Shown one piece after another: positions 1 to 5,707 of a DNA stretch of 5,751 nucleotides. The notes below the pieces were generated by a model. That model did not search any database and was not told where the DNA came from. It saw nothing but the letters and a program-made list of their open reading frames with translations. A program made the position numbers and the translations under genes. Source of the stretch: Anaerolineales bacterium (GTDB lineage: Bacteria; Chloroflexota; Anaerolineae; Anaerolineales; E44-bin32). The stretch lies in assembly GCA_023144145.1 (NCBI GenBank), contig JAGLGG010000110.1:1-5751 (forward strand), given 5' to 3'. Numbering within the stretch: position 1 is the first letter of the stretch; every line of letters starts with the position of its first letter.

Positions 1-279
1 GCCCAAGAGGAACAACCCAAGCCTGCCAGTGAGATGTACGAAACCCCGATCGAGAACTTGGATCTTTCGGTTAGAGTTTTTAATTCATTGAAGAGGACCG
101 GAATAACTACAGTTGGGGAAGTTCTAGATATGCTCGAGAAGGGTCCGGAGGCGATGCTCTCAATACGGAACTTTGGCGAGAAGAGTCTGGACGAACTCAA
201 GGATAGATTACGGGAGAAGGGCTACCTAGATGAAAACGGTGGGGATGCAGCTCCCGAAGCGGAGTCAGAGGAAGAATGA
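1..279 (+). CDS. rpoA: DNA-directed RNA polymerase subunit alpha, C-terminal part (5' truncated by window)
   Basis: This is the C-terminal domain of the RNA polymerase alpha subunit, the DNA- and activator-binding module tethered by a flexible linker to the assembly domain, which lies outside the window. The frame is open from base 1, so the gene is cut by the window edge; the internal ATG at 34 is not its start. The visible part has a linker rich in Gln, Glu and Pro, then the alpha-CTD fold beginning IENLDLSVRVFNSLK, and a helix-hairpin-helix segment IRNFGEKSLDELK. Aligned by eye with E. coli alpha, the UP-element contacts R265, N268, G296, K298, S299 and E302 all have identical residues here. 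After the fold comes an acidic tail of about 16 residues ending ESEEE, without the usual short ending. The stop codon overlaps the rplQ start in ATGA (276-279), which indicates translational coupling. Identification is secure from motif and neighbours. Confidence 0.96.
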   Translation, partial: AQEEQPKPASEMYETPIENLDLSVRVFNSLKRTGITTVGEVLDMLEKGPEAMLSIRNFGEKSLDELKDRLREKGYLDENGGDAAPEAESEEE

Positions 280-653
280 GACACAAGATATCTGGAGCCA
301 GGCTAAACCGATCTTCAAGCCATCGGAAGGCATTGCGCAAGAATTTGATCACCGAATTATTTCGGCATGAGCGAATACGTACTACAGGCGCAAAAGCTCG
401 TGCGATCCGTGGTGAAGCTGAAAAGATGATTACCAAAGCAAAGAAGGGCAACGAAGCCGGTGAGGCGAAGGCCGTTCACGCTCGAAGATGGGCTGCAGCT
501 CGTCTCAATGATTCAGAGATAGTCAAGAAGTTGTTTGACGATATCGCTCCCAGATATACGGATCGTCCAGGTGGTTACACAAGGCTCATGAAGCTTGGTA
601 TGCGATCTGGGGATGCTGCAGAAATGGTTTTGATAGAATTGGTTGAGGAATAA
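276..653 (+). CDS. rplQ: 50S ribosomal protein L17
   Basis: This is large-subunit ribosomal protein L17, which binds 23S rRNA near the exit-tunnel side of the ribosome. The 125-residue product has the typical bacterial length and begins with the near-invariant MRH followed by SGxxLNRxSSHRxAL (residues 6-20). The family segment around residues 34-54 (IRTTGAKA..IRGEAEKMITKAK) and the C-terminal block GGYTRLMKLGMRSGDAAEM..IEL (99-121) are both present. The ATG is confirmed by the conserved N terminus and lies within the rpoA stop (ATGA), with a GAGGA purine tract at 268-272 just upstream. Its position between rpoA and truA is the standard order in many Gram-positive-type genomes and Chloroflexota. 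No truncation or odd substitution is visible. Confidence 0.97.
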   Translation: MRHKISGARLNRSSSHRKALRKNLITELFRHERIRTTGAKARAIRGEAEKMITKAKKGNEAGEAKAVHARRWAAARLNDSEIVKKLFDDIAPRYTDRPGGYTRLMKLGMRSGDAAEMVLIELVEE

Positions 654-655
654 AA

Positions 656-672
656 GCTCGAGTGAGGCGAGC
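656..672 (+). promoter_or_regulatory. Small hairpin holding a Shine-Dalgarno-like GAGG ahead of truA
   Basis: GCTCG (656-660) pairs perfectly with CGAGC (668-672) around a 7-nt loop that contains GAGG (664-667). This is the only Shine-Dalgarno-like tract between the rplQ stop and the truA ATG at 691, but it sits 23 nt from that ATG, too far for ordinary use. A different ATG at 678 is 10 nt downstream of it, in another frame. The structure is visible in the sequence. Any regulatory role is inference, and a 5-bp stem could arise by chance. Confidence 0.3.
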
Positions 673-690
673 GCCCAATGGTGCACGCCA

Positions 691-1431
691 ATGCAAACTT
701 ACAAATCGATTATTGCTTACGACGGAACAGAATTTAAGGGTTTCCAGCGCCAAGCAGAAGGAGTGCGAACAGTTCAAGGTGAACTGGAGAATGCACTCAG
801 AGTTTTAGGCTGGTCTGAAAGCAGTCTGAAGGCTGCTGGACGAACGGATGCTGGAGTTCATGCACGAGGCCAAGTTATTTCGTTCTGCCTTGCATGGCGC
901 GCAGATCTTGAAAGCCTGAGTAAAGCTTTAAACGCCAACCTACCTTTTGAAATTGCGGTAGGACGAACTGAGATCGTGGCGGAAGAGTTTCACCCTCGCT
1001 TTTCGGCTCGTAGGAGGGAGTACCAATATTCACTGTATTGCGCCCCATTTCGCGCTCCACTAAGGGATAGATATTCGTGGAAAGTGTGGCCAGAGCCTGA
1101 TGTTGAACGACTGCGCTCAGCTGCGGAATGTCTGATTGGTCGACGAGATTTTGCGGCTTTTGGTCATGCTCCGATTGAAGGTGGGCACACCATTAGAGAA
1201 GTCATAGAAGCGGAGTGGACATTATCTGAAAGAGATTTGAGTTTCACAATTGTAGCCGATGCATTTCTTTATCACATGGTTAGACGAGTTACTGCTGCCA
1301 TGATTGGCATCGGAACAGGACGGGAAGAATTATCCGATTTCAAGAAGATGCTGGAGGACCCAACGAGACGTTGGGAGGGAGCGATTGCTCCACCCAATGG
1401 TCTTTCGTTAGAGGCAGTTTATTACACTTGA
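691..1431 (+). CDS. truA: tRNA pseudouridine(38-40) synthase TruA
   Basis: TruA isomerises uridines 38, 39 and 40 in the anticodon stem-loop of many tRNAs to pseudouridine, in the cytosol. The ATG at 691 gives 246 residues, in the usual family range, and opens with YKSIIAYDGTEFKGFQ (4-19), the expected TruA N terminus. The catalytic aspartate lies in GRTDAGVH (D53, codon 847-849). The RREYQYSLY block supplies the conserved active-site tyrosine (about Y111). The C-terminal half carries FAAFGHA and FLYHMVRRV, the usual RNA-binding and dimer-core motifs. An in-frame TTG at 643 would add 16 residues and overlap rplQ by 11 nt, but those residues do not resemble a TruA N terminus. The chosen ATG lacks a well-spaced Shine-Dalgarno, so translation may depend on coupling to rplQ. 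The gene sits 37 nt after rplQ and 61 nt before rplM, matching the common rplQ-truA-rplM-rpsI arrangement. Confidence 0.95.
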   Translation: MQTYKSIIAYDGTEFKGFQRQAEGVRTVQGELENALRVLGWSESSLKAAGRTDAGVHARGQVISFCLAWRADLESLSKALNANLPFEIAVGRTEIVAEEFHPRFSARRREYQYSLYCAPFRAPLRDRYSWKVWPEPDVERLRSAAECLIGRRDFAAFGHAPIEGGHTIREVIEAEWTLSERDLSFTIVADAFLYHMVRRVTAAMIGIGTGREELSDFKKMLEDPTRRWEGAIAPPNGLSLEAVYYT

Positions 1432-1451
1432 TCAAAAAAAGATGAAAAAAG

Positions 1452-1479
1452 GGCTCTGATGATTATTTTGAGCGGAGCC
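1452..1479 (+). promoter_or_regulatory. Possible leader hairpin abutting the rplM ribosome binding site
   Basis: In the 61-nt truA-rplM gap, GGCTC (1452-1456) is complementary to GAGCC (1475-1479), with one further T-G wobble pair (1457/1474) and a 16-nt AT-rich loop. The right arm ends directly against AGGAG (1480-1484), the presumed rplM Shine-Dalgarno, so folding could affect access to it. Autogenous or structured leaders upstream of rplM are known in E. coli and Bacillus (the L13 leader family). I cannot match this short stem to those structures, so it is a weak candidate only. Confidence 0.25.
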
Positions 1480-1492
1480 AGGAGCAAGTTCA

Positions 1493-1927
1493 GTGCAGAA
1501 GACATTCTATCCAAAACAAGAGGATATAACCCGATCATGGCATGTGGTAGATGCTGCAGGTCAGAATTTAGGACGTTTGGCAACCCGGATTGCTGGGGTG
1601 CTGATGGGAAAGACAAAACCTGAATTTACACCTGGAGTGGATGTTGGCGATTTTGTGATCGTGGTAAATGCCGAGAAGATTACGGTTACCGGAAAACGAT
1701 TAGACCAGAAAATTTACTACCGGCATTCAGGATATCCGGGAGGGCTTAAGAGCATAACTCTCAGGAATCAATTGGAAAAATTTCCTGATCGTGTTATCCG
1801 TTCTGCGGTTTGGGGTATGATACCCCGCAGCCGGCATGGTCGGAAGCTAATGAAGAAGCTGAAGATTTATGTTGGACCAGAACATCCTCACAAGGCTCAG
1901 AATCCTAGCGCGCTTAGTATCGAATAA
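1493..1927 (+). CDS. rplM: 50S ribosomal protein L13
   Basis: This is L13, an early-assembling large-subunit protein that binds 23S rRNA. The 144-residue product matches the usual bacterial length. Blocks visible in order are WHVVDAAGQNLGRLAT (16-31), KPEFTPGVDVGDFVIVVNAEK (42-62), YYRHSGYPGGLK (75-86), GMIPRSRHGR (108-117, the L13 signature region) and YVGPEHPH (126-133). The start is GTG at 1493, chosen because it begins the family N terminus (MQKTFYPK, compare MKTF) and has AGGAG at 1480-1484, 8 nt upstream; no in-frame ATG fits. It is followed after 23 nt by rpsI, its near-universal bacterial operon partner. It could be transcribed by read-through from the rpoA operon; no clear promoter is visible in the gap before it. 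Confidence 0.97.
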   Translation: MQKTFYPKQEDITRSWHVVDAAGQNLGRLATRIAGVLMGKTKPEFTPGVDVGDFVIVVNAEKITVTGKRLDQKIYYRHSGYPGGLKSITLRNQLEKFPDRVIRSAVWGMIPRSRHGRKLMKKLKIYVGPEHPHKAQNPSALSIE

Positions 1928-1950
1928 AGTGATTGAAGGGAAGATGTATT

Positions 1951-2343
1951 ATGTCAGTTCAATATTATGAAGGAATTGGTCGTCGCAAAACCAGCACAGC
2001 CAGGGTTAGAGTGATGTCTGGCTCCGGAAACTTCTTGGTGAACAACAAGTCATTGGCGGAATATTTCACCCGAATGGGTGATGTAGACATTATCCTTGAG
2101 CCACTACGGGTTACGGGTTTCGAAGGAAAGCTCGACGTGAGTGTTCATGTGAAGGGCGGGGGGGTTACTGGCCAAACAGGTGCGGTTCGTCATGGATTGG
2201 CCAGGGCACTCATTCTAATGGACCCAGAGCTCCGCGAGATGATGCGGCCTGGTGGTTTCCTTTCGAGAGATTCAAGGATGAAAGAGCGAAAGAAGCCAGG
2301 TTTGAAAAGAGCGCGAAAAGCACCTACATACACTAAGCGATAG
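1951..2343 (+). CDS. rpsI: 30S ribosomal protein S9
   Basis: This is S9, a small-subunit head protein whose C-terminal tail reaches the P-site tRNA. The ATG at 1951 gives 130 residues, the standard length, with GAAGGGAAG (1935-1943) upstream as Shine-Dalgarno. A TTG at 1933 would add six residues (MKGRCI) atypical of the family, so I reject it. The N-terminal block GIGRRKTSTARVRV (8-21), the S9 signature GGGVTGQTGAVRHGLARAL (69-87) and the basic C-terminal block RMKERKKPGLKRARKAP (109-125) are all present. The protein ends TYTKR where the commonest ending is QFSKR; the terminal Lys-Arg that contacts tRNA is kept. A strong terminator follows 33 nt downstream, so this is the last gene of the ribosomal transcription unit. 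Confidence 0.97.
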   Translation: MSVQYYEGIGRRKTSTARVRVMSGSGNFLVNNKSLAEYFTRMGDVDIILEPLRVTGFEGKLDVSVHVKGGGVTGQTGAVRHGLARALILMDPELREMMRPGGFLSRDSRMKERKKPGLKRARKAPTYTKR

Positions 2344-2375
2344 ACTCTGAATTGGAAAGATATCCAGGAGATGAC

Positions 2376-2415
2376 CATCGGTCGAGGAATATACATTCCC
2401 TCGACCGATGTTTTT
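2376..2415 (+). terminator. Rho-independent terminator after rpsI
   Basis: A 12-bp perfect stem pairs 2376-2387 (CATCGGTCGAGG) with 2399-2410. It extends by three A-T pairs (2388-2390 with 2395-2397) across one bulged C at 2398, leaving a 4-nt loop ATAC. TTTTT (2411-2415) follows immediately. Stem length, GC content at its core and the T tract make a textbook intrinsic terminator. It closes the rpoA-rplQ-truA-rplM-rpsI unit and implies that the mazG-type gene downstream needs its own promoter. Confidence 0.93.
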
Positions 2416-2463
2416 GATCCGACCTTTACTAGTACTCAGTCAAGATGATTCTGATGGATTAAT

Positions 2464-2607
2464 GTCATTCTGAGGAGCGAAGGCGTCTTCATAAGACGAA
2501 GCGCTTCACTAGACAAAGCGACGAAGAATCTCGTTTTCCGCTGAGAAAGAGCCTCCCCCGTGAGTAGTGAGATCCTTCGCCTCCACTACGCTTCGGCTCA
2601 GAATGAC
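2464..2607. repeat. 144-bp imperfect palindromic intergenic repeat (MITE/REP-like)
   Basis: The element is bounded by an 11-bp perfect inverted repeat, GTCATTCTGAG (2464-2474) and CTCAGAATGAC (2597-2607). An inner inverted pair follows the same symmetry: GAAGAATCTC (2523-2532) against GAGATCCTTC (2569-2578), 9 of 10 matching. Read on the minus strand, the right half is a compact module from GTCATTCTGAG through GAAGGATCTC. The left half is a longer relative of the same module, carrying extra sequence with its own mini-hairpin (CGTCTT 2484-2489, AAGACG 2493-2498) and the palindrome GAAGCGCTTC (2498-2507). There is no open reading frame and no obvious target-site duplication. I recall very similar GTCATTCTGAG...GAAG.ATCTC intergenic repeats in Chloroflexota genomes, but copy number cannot be judged from one window. 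Confidence 0.75.
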
Positions 2608-2656
2608 AACCCATCGTATCCATCGTGACTGACCACGAGAGGTTTTTGTGACATTG

Positions 2657-2662
2657 TACAAT
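2657..2662 (+). promoter_or_regulatory. Weak -10-like box upstream of the mazG-type gene
   Basis: TACAAT matches the sigma-70 -10 consensus in five of six positions and lies 57 nt before the chosen start codon. A promoter is expected somewhere here because a terminator closes the upstream operon. No -35-like hexamer lies at 16-18 nt, and there is no TG extension. The box also sits inside the palindrome TTGTACAA (2655-2661 region), so it could instead be coincidental or part of an operator. Confidence 0.2.
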
Positions 2663-2708
2663 TCATAAACGCATTACTGATCGATAAGTTGATTACTGTT
2701 TCGAAACC

Positions 2709-2713
2709 GGAGG
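2709..2713 (+). promoter_or_regulatory. Ribosome binding site that decides the mazG-type start
   Basis: GGAGG lies 5 nt before the in-frame GTG at 2719. The alternative TTG at 2689, ten codons upstream, has no comparable purine tract. With the GTG start the protein begins MKPQIVVVGLGPGD, close to the N terminus expected for YabN-type proteins, which begin almost directly with the methylase beta-strand. This supports GTG 2719. Confidence 0.7.
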
Positions 2714-2718
2714 AAAAT

Positions 2719-4173
2719 GTGAAACCTCAAATTGTTGTGGTTGGGTTAGGGCCTGGGGACCCAGAAATGCTTACCAGGGAGGTGTGGAACATTCTGGCTT
2801 CGGCGGAGGAAATCCTGATAAGGACCGCAGAGCACCCAGTCATTTCAGGTTTACCTCAAGATCTGGAGGTTCACTCCTTTGATTCAATCTATGATGAAGC
2901 TGATGACTTCGAAGAAGTTTACGACAGGATCATCGAGCATGTAATCGCAGAAGCAAAATCGAAGGGCAGGGTGGTGTATGCTGTTCCGGGAGATCCATTC
3001 GTAGGCGAATACTCGGTCCAAGGCCTTGGCGAGCGAGCTGTGGAAGAGAAGATTGAGTTTATTACAAAACCAGGGATTAGCTTTATCGAACCCAGTTTAA
3101 AACTATTGGGGATCGATGCTCTTGATGGAATACAAATCAGCGACGCGTTGGATTTAGCAAGAGCGCACCACCCACACTTGTCACCAGACAGGCCCACATT
3201 GATTGCACAACTCTATTCACGATTGGTCGCTGCCGATGTGAAGCTTACGCTGCTCAACCAATATCCAGATGAACATACTGTGAAGCTGATACATGCAGCT
3301 GGAACAGCTGAGGCACTTGTGGAGCAGCTTTCGTTGTTTGAAATTGATCGATCTGATCGTCTCGGTAATCTTTCAGCTCTCTATGTTCCCTCCCTTGAGA
3401 AGGCCTCAGCATTTGAAAGTTTTCAGGAAACCGTTGCACATTTAAGAGCTACGGATGGATGTGCTTGGGATCGTGATCAGACGCATGAATCGCTCCGAAT
3501 GCATCTCTTAGAGGAATGCTACGAAGCGCTGCAGGCTATTGATGCTGGTGACCCTGAGGCGTTGATGGAAGAACTTGGAGACCTCATGCTGCAAATCGTA
3601 CTTCACGCGCAGATTGCCACCGAGGCGGGTGATTTTCGGATGGTTGATGTGATTGGGGGAATTAATGAAAAAATTATCAGACGCCATCCGCATGTTTTTG
3701 CAGGCCTTGAGCTTGATGACGTGTCAGAAGTTCTTCATAATTGGGAGGCTCTCAAGGCAGAAGAGAGAGAAGAAAAGGGCAATGACAAAGGTCTTTTAGA
3801 AGGTGTTCCTATTGGCTTACCTGCGCTGTCTCAAGCAAATGAACTGCAAGCAAGAGTTGCGAGGGTCGGGTTCGACTGGCATGAATTAAAAGGCGTTATC
3901 GCGAAAGTGGAAGAGGAACTCACTGAAGTTATGGAGGCAGCGAATGATGAAGATCGAGCTGCAGAACTCGGTGACTTGCTGTTCGCTATAGTTAATTTCG
4001 CACGGTGGGTTAATGTTGATCCTGAGTCGGCATTGCGCCAAACGAACAAACGCTTCAGAATGCGTTTTCATCAAGTCGATCGCTGGGCAAAATCAAAGAA
4101 TCGCAAACTGGCTGACATGACACTTGAGGAGATGGATACGTTGTGGGAGCAAGCAAAAGAGCATCAAGTTTGA
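2719..4173 (+). CDS. mazG: YabN-like fusion: tetrapyrrole (SAM-dependent) methylase domain + MazG nucleoside triphosphate pyrophosphohydrolase
   Basis: The 484-residue product has the full B. subtilis YabN architecture and length. Residues 1 to about 225 form a tetrapyrrole-methylase domain with the SAM-site loop GLGPGD (9-14) and YAVPGDPFVGE (87-97). MazG follows in two modules. The first has W-rich CAWDRDQTHESL, EECYE (265-269) and ELGD (286-289), then RRHPHVF (about 321-327). The second has VGFDW, EEELTEV and AELGD, then NKRFRMRF (about 443-450). The acidic ExxE...ExxD residues that bind Mg2+ are present in both. MazG enzymes hydrolyse NTPs, including damaged or modified ones, to NMP and pyrophosphate in the cytosol. 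The methylase substrate in this fusion is unknown, and it may not act on tetrapyrroles. GTG 2719 is preferred over TTG 2689, which would give 494 residues. The gene follows a terminator and a repeat, and a lipoprotein gene begins 5 nt after its stop. Confidence 0.93.
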   Translation: MKPQIVVVGLGPGDPEMLTREVWNILASAEEILIRTAEHPVISGLPQDLEVHSFDSIYDEADDFEEVYDRIIEHVIAEAKSKGRVVYAVPGDPFVGEYSVQGLGERAVEEKIEFITKPGISFIEPSLKLLGIDALDGIQISDALDLARAHHPHLSPDRPTLIAQLYSRLVAADVKLTLLNQYPDEHTVKLIHAAGTAEALVEQLSLFEIDRSDRLGNLSALYVPSLEKASAFESFQETVAHLRATDGCAWDRDQTHESLRMHLLEECYEALQAIDAGDPEALMEELGDLMLQIVLHAQIATEAGDFRMVDVIGGINEKIIRRHPHVFAGLELDDVSEVLHNWEALKAEEREEKGNDKGLLEGVPIGLPALSQANELQARVARVGFDWHELKGVIAKVEEELTEVMEAANDEDRAAELGDLLFAIVNFARWVNVDPESALRQTNKRFRMRFHQVDRWAKSKNRKLADMTLEEMDTLWEQAKEHQV

Positions 4174-4178
4174 GGTCT

Positions 4179-5558
4179 ATGTTTCTTGATAATTGCAAGG
4201 CCTTCCTCTTATTCCTCATCTTGTTTTTCGTTCTGACGGGATGTAGTGTATTTGACACACTCACTCCAACATTAGTTCAAGCCTCGCCGAGGTCGCCAAC
4301 CGTTCCTTCGGAAACCTCAGCTCCAAGCTTAAGTATGACGTCAACTCCAACCATAAGCCCTACGGCACCTCCGACCACATTTCTAACACCGACAGCGGAA
4401 TCTCGATTTACTCTCAGGTTGGATGAGCCGCATCCCGGGAATTCCTATTCTATACCTCTGACCACTCAATGGGTTTCAGAGACCAGTGCCATGTTTCATT
4501 TTGCGCTCCAGGAGAGATCCAGCGGATATTTATTTTATTGGCCAGTCTCCCAAGGGATACCAGAATACGAATACGTACCTATCAGTGAAGAGAGTTTGGT
4601 CAATGTGATAACGATCAGGAACCTGGTGAAGGGAAGCTCATACTATGCGGCTGTTGGACTATTAGATGAGGATGTTTATCGTGTCCCCAACTTCCTTGAG
4701 GGTTTATGGGATCCAGTCCAAATAACGACAGTTGACACTGAACGATGGCCTGTTCGGATCGCAGTGATCGGTGATACGGGCTTTGGTCAGCAGATCACTT
4801 TCGATCTTATTGAGCTGATTTCGAGCTATGAGCCAAGCTTAGTAATCCATACCGGAGACATCGTTTATCGGGTTGAAGAAAATGCCGACCCGGTGGAGGC
4901 CTTCATCGCCAAATATTACACGCCCTTTGCGCCGCTGCTTCAACGAATCCCTGTCTACCCCGTGCCTGGAAATCATGAGTATGATGATGCCGCTCTGTTC
5001 GAACGTTATCCGTATTATGCAAGTGCGTTTCCACCTCTTTCAGATGAGCTGCCCACAGTTGAAAACGGATTTCGTCAATACTACGCTTTGGAGCTTGGAA
5101 ATCTTCAAATCCTATTTTTGGACACGCAGATTTTTTGGAGAAACGAGGGGGCGGAAGAGCAAACCTCGTGGCTTGAAGGGAGACTCAGTGACGAAGCGTT
5201 TGAGTATTCAATCGTTGTCTTTCATGTACCTCCATTTTCAAGCGGGTTACATGCTGATGATGGTGCAGTCGTCCTGCGAGAGTGGGTTCCGTTTTTTGAG
5301 CGATATCGTGTGCCCCTGGTGCTTTCAGGTCATGATCACAATTACCAAAGAATAAGTGTAAATGATGTTACCTACGTGGTTTCTGGAGGTGGTTCCAGCG
5401 TGCTTTATTCCATGACTGAACCTCATCCAGGAAATGAATTCTTTGCTGCAATAAGCCATTTTGTATTTTTAACAGTGTATCAAAATCATCTGGAGCTTGA
5501 AGCAATATCAGTCGATGGGGAGGTAATAGACGCTGCTGTGATTGAATTTGAGGATTGA
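4179..5558 (+). CDS. Putative lipoprotein, purple-acid-phosphatase-like metallophosphoesterase
   Basis: The 459-residue product is predicted to be a secreted, lipid-anchored phosphoesterase. A signal peptide of type II is clear: a short n-region, the hydrophobic AFLLFLILFFVL and the lipobox LTGC, with the acylated Cys at 22. A Ser/Thr/Pro-rich stalk (about 28-75) follows, then a beta-rich segment (about 77-185) in the place of the purple acid phosphatase N domain. The catalytic domain carries all five blocks: GDTG (198-201), GDIVY (226-230), GNHE (264-267), VVFH (346-349) and GHDHNYQR (384-391). The Tyr in GDIVY is typical of purple acid phosphatases rather than generic calcineurin-like enzymes. 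The substrate cannot be read from sequence; phosphomonoesters or phosphodiesters are possible. The ATG at 4179 gives a proper signal peptide, but its GAGGT lies only 2 nt upstream. GTG 4143 or TTG 4170 are alternatives. It is probably co-transcribed with the upstream mazG-type gene. Confidence 0.9.
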   Translation: MFLDNCKAFLLFLILFFVLTGCSVFDTLTPTLVQASPRSPTVPSETSAPSLSMTSTPTISPTAPPTTFLTPTAESRFTLRLDEPHPGNSYSIPLTTQWVSETSAMFHFALQERSSGYLFYWPVSQGIPEYEYVPISEESLVNVITIRNLVKGSSYYAAVGLLDEDVYRVPNFLEGLWDPVQITTVDTERWPVRIAVIGDTGFGQQITFDLIELISSYEPSLVIHTGDIVYRVEENADPVEAFIAKYYTPFAPLLQRIPVYPVPGNHEYDDAALFERYPYYASAFPPLSDELPTVENGFRQYYALELGNLQILFLDTQIFWRNEGAEEQTSWLEGRLSDEAFEYSIVVFHVPPFSSGLHADDGAVVLREWVPFFERYRVPLVLSGHDHNYQRISVNDVTYVVSGGGSSVLYSMTEPHPGNEFFAAISHFVFLTVYQNHLELEAISVDGEVIDAAVIEFED

Positions 5559-5627
5559 GCAGAGTAGCACACAAATCCCGGTTCATTCAATCTCCAGCGA
5601 TAGGCGCTTCCTTTCCTCTTCACATTA

Positions 5628-5645
5628 TCGAAATTTTAATTTCGA
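5628..5645. other. AT-rich perfect hairpin downstream of the phosphatase gene
   Basis: TCGAAAT (5628-5634) pairs with ATTTCGA (5639-5645) around a TTTA loop. It lies 69 nt after the phosphoesterase stop codon. No T tract follows on either strand and the stem is AT-rich, so it is not a convincing intrinsic terminator. It might be a weak transcript end, a protein-binding palindrome or chance. The rest of 5559-5707 shows no gene or recognisable element. Confidence 0.3.
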
Positions 5646-5707
5646 GGCAAGGATCCAGAATACTTTGTCCCTTGATGCGAACGGAGGGGTAGGCTTCCAG
5701 CGAGATT

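Noticed and set aside
2464..2607. Palindromic region as a CRISPR or an intrinsic terminator
   Set aside because: There are no regularly spaced direct repeats, and no T tract follows the outer arms. Inverted rather than direct symmetry fits a MITE/REP-like element.
2611..2626. CCATCGT occurring twice with a 9-nt period (2611-2617, 2620-2626) as an operator pair
   Set aside because: Only two short copies, no inverted symmetry and no clear promoter next to them; chance is sufficient.
2689..2718. TTG 2689 as start of the mazG-type gene
   Set aside because: It lacks a Shine-Dalgarno, whereas GTG 2719 has GGAGG 5 nt upstream and gives the usual YabN-like N terminus. TTG cannot be fully excluded.
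2919..3197. 92-codon minus-strand frame and other minus-strand frames of 61-84 codons across the window
   Set aside because: All lie opposite confidently identified genes, show no recognisable motif and are typical antisense shadows.
4873..5355. 160-codon open frame on the + strand inside the phosphatase gene
   Set aside because: It lies wholly within the coding region in another frame, has no Shine-Dalgarno, and its translation is rich in Met, Arg, Ser and Phe without any domain. The main frame carries all five metallophosphoesterase motifs.
5596..5620. AGCG...CGCT stem followed by a pyrimidine-rich run as a terminator for the mazG-phosphatase unit
   Set aside because: The stem is only 4 bp and the downstream run is interrupted by C residues, so it does not meet a reasonable terminator standard.
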